From the NCBI RefSeq assembly GCF_016901135.1, contig NZ_JAFEVL010000066.1, positions 124,001-188,000 on the forward strand: a stretch of DNA of 64,000 nt, read 5' to 3'. Source of the DNA: Martinezella lusitana (GTDB lineage: Bacteria > Pseudomonadota > Alphaproteobacteria > Rhizobiales > Rhizobiaceae). The notes beneath the pieces were generated by a model, which ran no database searches, was not told the DNA's origin, and saw nothing but the letters and a program-made list of their open reading frames with translations. Position 1 is the stretch's first letter. Every line of letters begins with the position of its first letter. Below are positions 62,914 through 64,000 of this stretch, one piece after another. The position numbers and the translations under genes are program-made.

Positions 62914-64000
62914 ATGGACATGATCCCGGAAGCCTTTTCTCCGCCGGCGCCAATTCCGCGCACCGTGCCGCCGTCGCGATTGACGATCATCCGCACGATC
63001 CTGCGCAATCCGCTCGAATTATGGGGCGAGCCTTCCTATACGCTGCCTTGGATCAAGACCAAATTCTTCAACGAGCGGACGCTGATCGTCAATGATCCCG
63101 GCCTGATCAAGCATATTCTGGTCGACAATGCGGCCAACTACCGCATGGCCGATATCCGCCAGCTCGTGCTGCGTCCGATCCTACGCGACGGGCTGCTCAC
63201 CGCGGAAGGCCCTGTGTGGAAGCGCTCGCGCAAGGCTGTGGCACCGGTTTTTACGCCACGCCACGCCCAGGGCTTTGCCGGCCAGATGCTGAGCCAGAGC
63301 CTGGAATATGTGCATAAATACGAAGGTGTCGGCGACAAGGGTGCCACTTTCGATATTGCCTCCGATATGACCGAGCTCACCTTCGCCATCCTGGCCGAGA
63401 CGCTGTTTTCGGGCGAGATCGTCACCGAAAGCGAGCATTTCGCCGACGATGTCAACGAGCTGCTGCATCGCATGGGGCGCGTCGATCCCATGGACCTGTT
63501 GCGCGCACCTGCCTGGGTGCCGCGCATCACCCGCATCGGCGGCCAGAAGATGCTCGACAAGTTTCGCGGCATCGTCCGCAATACCATGAACCAGCGTCTC
63601 GAAAAGATGCGCAAGGACCGTGCGAGCGCGCCGGATGATTTCCTGACGCTGCTCTTGGAAAAGGCCGGTCCTGACGGGCTGACGATGGAGGAGATCGAGG
63701 ACAATATCCTCACCTTCATCGGCGCCGGTCATGAGACGACAGCCCGCGCGCTCGCTTGGACACTCTATTGCGTCGCGAACAGCCCGCATATCCGCGAGGC
63801 GATGGAAGAGGAAATCGACCGGGTGCTGGCGACCGATGCCGAGCCCGTCGCCTGGCTCGACCTGATGCCGCATGTCCGCGCTGCCTTCGAGGAGGCGATG
63901 CGCCTCTATCCGCCGGCGCCTTCGATCAATCGCGCCGCTATCGCCGACGACGAATGGACGAGCCCCAAAGGCGAGCGCGTGACGATAGAAAAGGGGATCA
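62914..64000 (+). CDS. Cytochrome P450 (3' end beyond the window)
   Basis: 362 codons visible from ATG 62914, with GAGGAG about 9 nt upstream. It starts MDMIPEAFSPPAPIPRTVPP. The I-helix oxygen motif is FIGAGHETTARAL and the K-helix E-x-x-R is in FEEAMRLYPPAPS. The haem-binding cysteine loop lies past 64000 and cannot be checked. No ferredoxin or reductase gene is visible. Substrate unknown; the proline-rich start and fatty-acid-hydroxylase-like layout suggest a CYP102/CYP4-like group only loosely. Confidence 0.9.
   Translation, partial: MDMIPEAFSPPAPIPRTVPPSRLTIIRTILRNPLELWGEPSYTLPWIKTKFFNERTLIVNDPGLIKHILVDNAANYRMADIRQLVLRPILRDGLLTAEGPVWKRSRKAVAPVFTPRHAQGFAGQMLSQSLEYVHKYEGVGDKGATFDIASDMTELTFAILAETLFSGEIVTESEHFADDVNELLHRMGRVDPMDLLRAPAWVPRITRIGGQKMLDKFRGIVRNTMNQRLEKMRKDRASAPDDFLTLLLEKAGPDGLTMEEIEDNILTFIGAGHETTARALAWTLYCVANSPHIREAMEEEIDRVLATDAEPVAWLDLMPHVRAAFEEAMRLYPPAPSINRAAIADDEWTSPKGERVTIEKGI

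Overview
The window looks like the replication-origin and centromere region of the primary chromosome of an alphaproteobacterium of the Rhizobiaceae, most likely Rhizobium sensu stricto. The grounds are the gene order parB-parA-rsmG-mnmG-mnmE-rho-hemJ-hemE-[oriC]-PDRP-maf-aroE-coaE-dnaQ-secB, a ChvG/ChvI two-component pair beside pckA, a divL homologue, rhizobial intergenic palindromes, and high-GC coding. The species cannot be fixed from sequence alone. No rRNA, tRNA, CRISPR array, IS element or prophage was recognised; nearly everything is core genome.

Layout. 1-13.5 kb: end of holA, then a leftward block with parB, parA, rsmG, mnmG, mnmE, rho, hemJ and hemE. It carries three strong parS sites (2790, 4788, 4828) and one degenerate site (354). 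The hemE/PDRP gap (about 9.4-9.76 kb) has DnaA boxes and an AT-rich stretch and is called oriC. The rightward block PDRP, maf, aroE, coaE, dnaQ follows, with a fourth parS inside the start of aroE. 13.5-20 kb: secB, fxsA, a Tim44-domain protein, mltA, an Smr-domain protein, an XRE regulator, gyrB. 20-28 kb: accessory metabolism (nitroreductase, DUF2218, glutathionyl-hydroquinone reductase type GST, PLP decarboxylase, FAH-family enzyme, PHA depolymerase with a small upstream ORF, DUF2852, metallopeptidase). 28-33.3 kb: trpF-trpB-trpA-accD-folC. 33.3-45.4 kb: a leftward block divL, tsaE-amgK fusion, murU, addB, addA, trxA. 45.7-51.2 kb: leftward chvI, chvG, hprK, PTS EIIA, HPr, ahcY. 51.6-55 kb: pckA, arfB and alkB with rhizobial repeat elements. 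55-59.6 kb: leftward hisB, DUF2628, hisH, hisA, hisF, hisE and coaA. 59.8-64 kb: hslV-hslU, a DUF1402 secreted protein, and the start of a cytochrome P450.

How the genes work together. Origin, DnaA boxes, ParAB and parS form the initiation and segregation module. DivL (a Tyr-for-His pseudo-kinase) and ChvG/ChvI are cell-cycle and envelope/acid regulators. HprK, EIIA and HPr form a regulatory phosphotransfer set beside ChvG. The AmgK domain and MurU are two successive steps of MurNAc recycling. AddAB repairs double-strand breaks. Trp and His blocks are biosynthetic.

The most interesting items are: parS sites embedded in codons for S-R-E-T in two unrelated proteins; a 27-codon ORF with a strong Shine-Dalgarno (SD) sequence, coupled to phaZ; a structured leader in front of ahcY that could occlude its ribosome site; an AccD without its zinc ribbon; an MltA without a signal peptide; and three families of palindromic intergenic repeats. 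Names and functions rest on recognised motifs and gene order; no database search was run.
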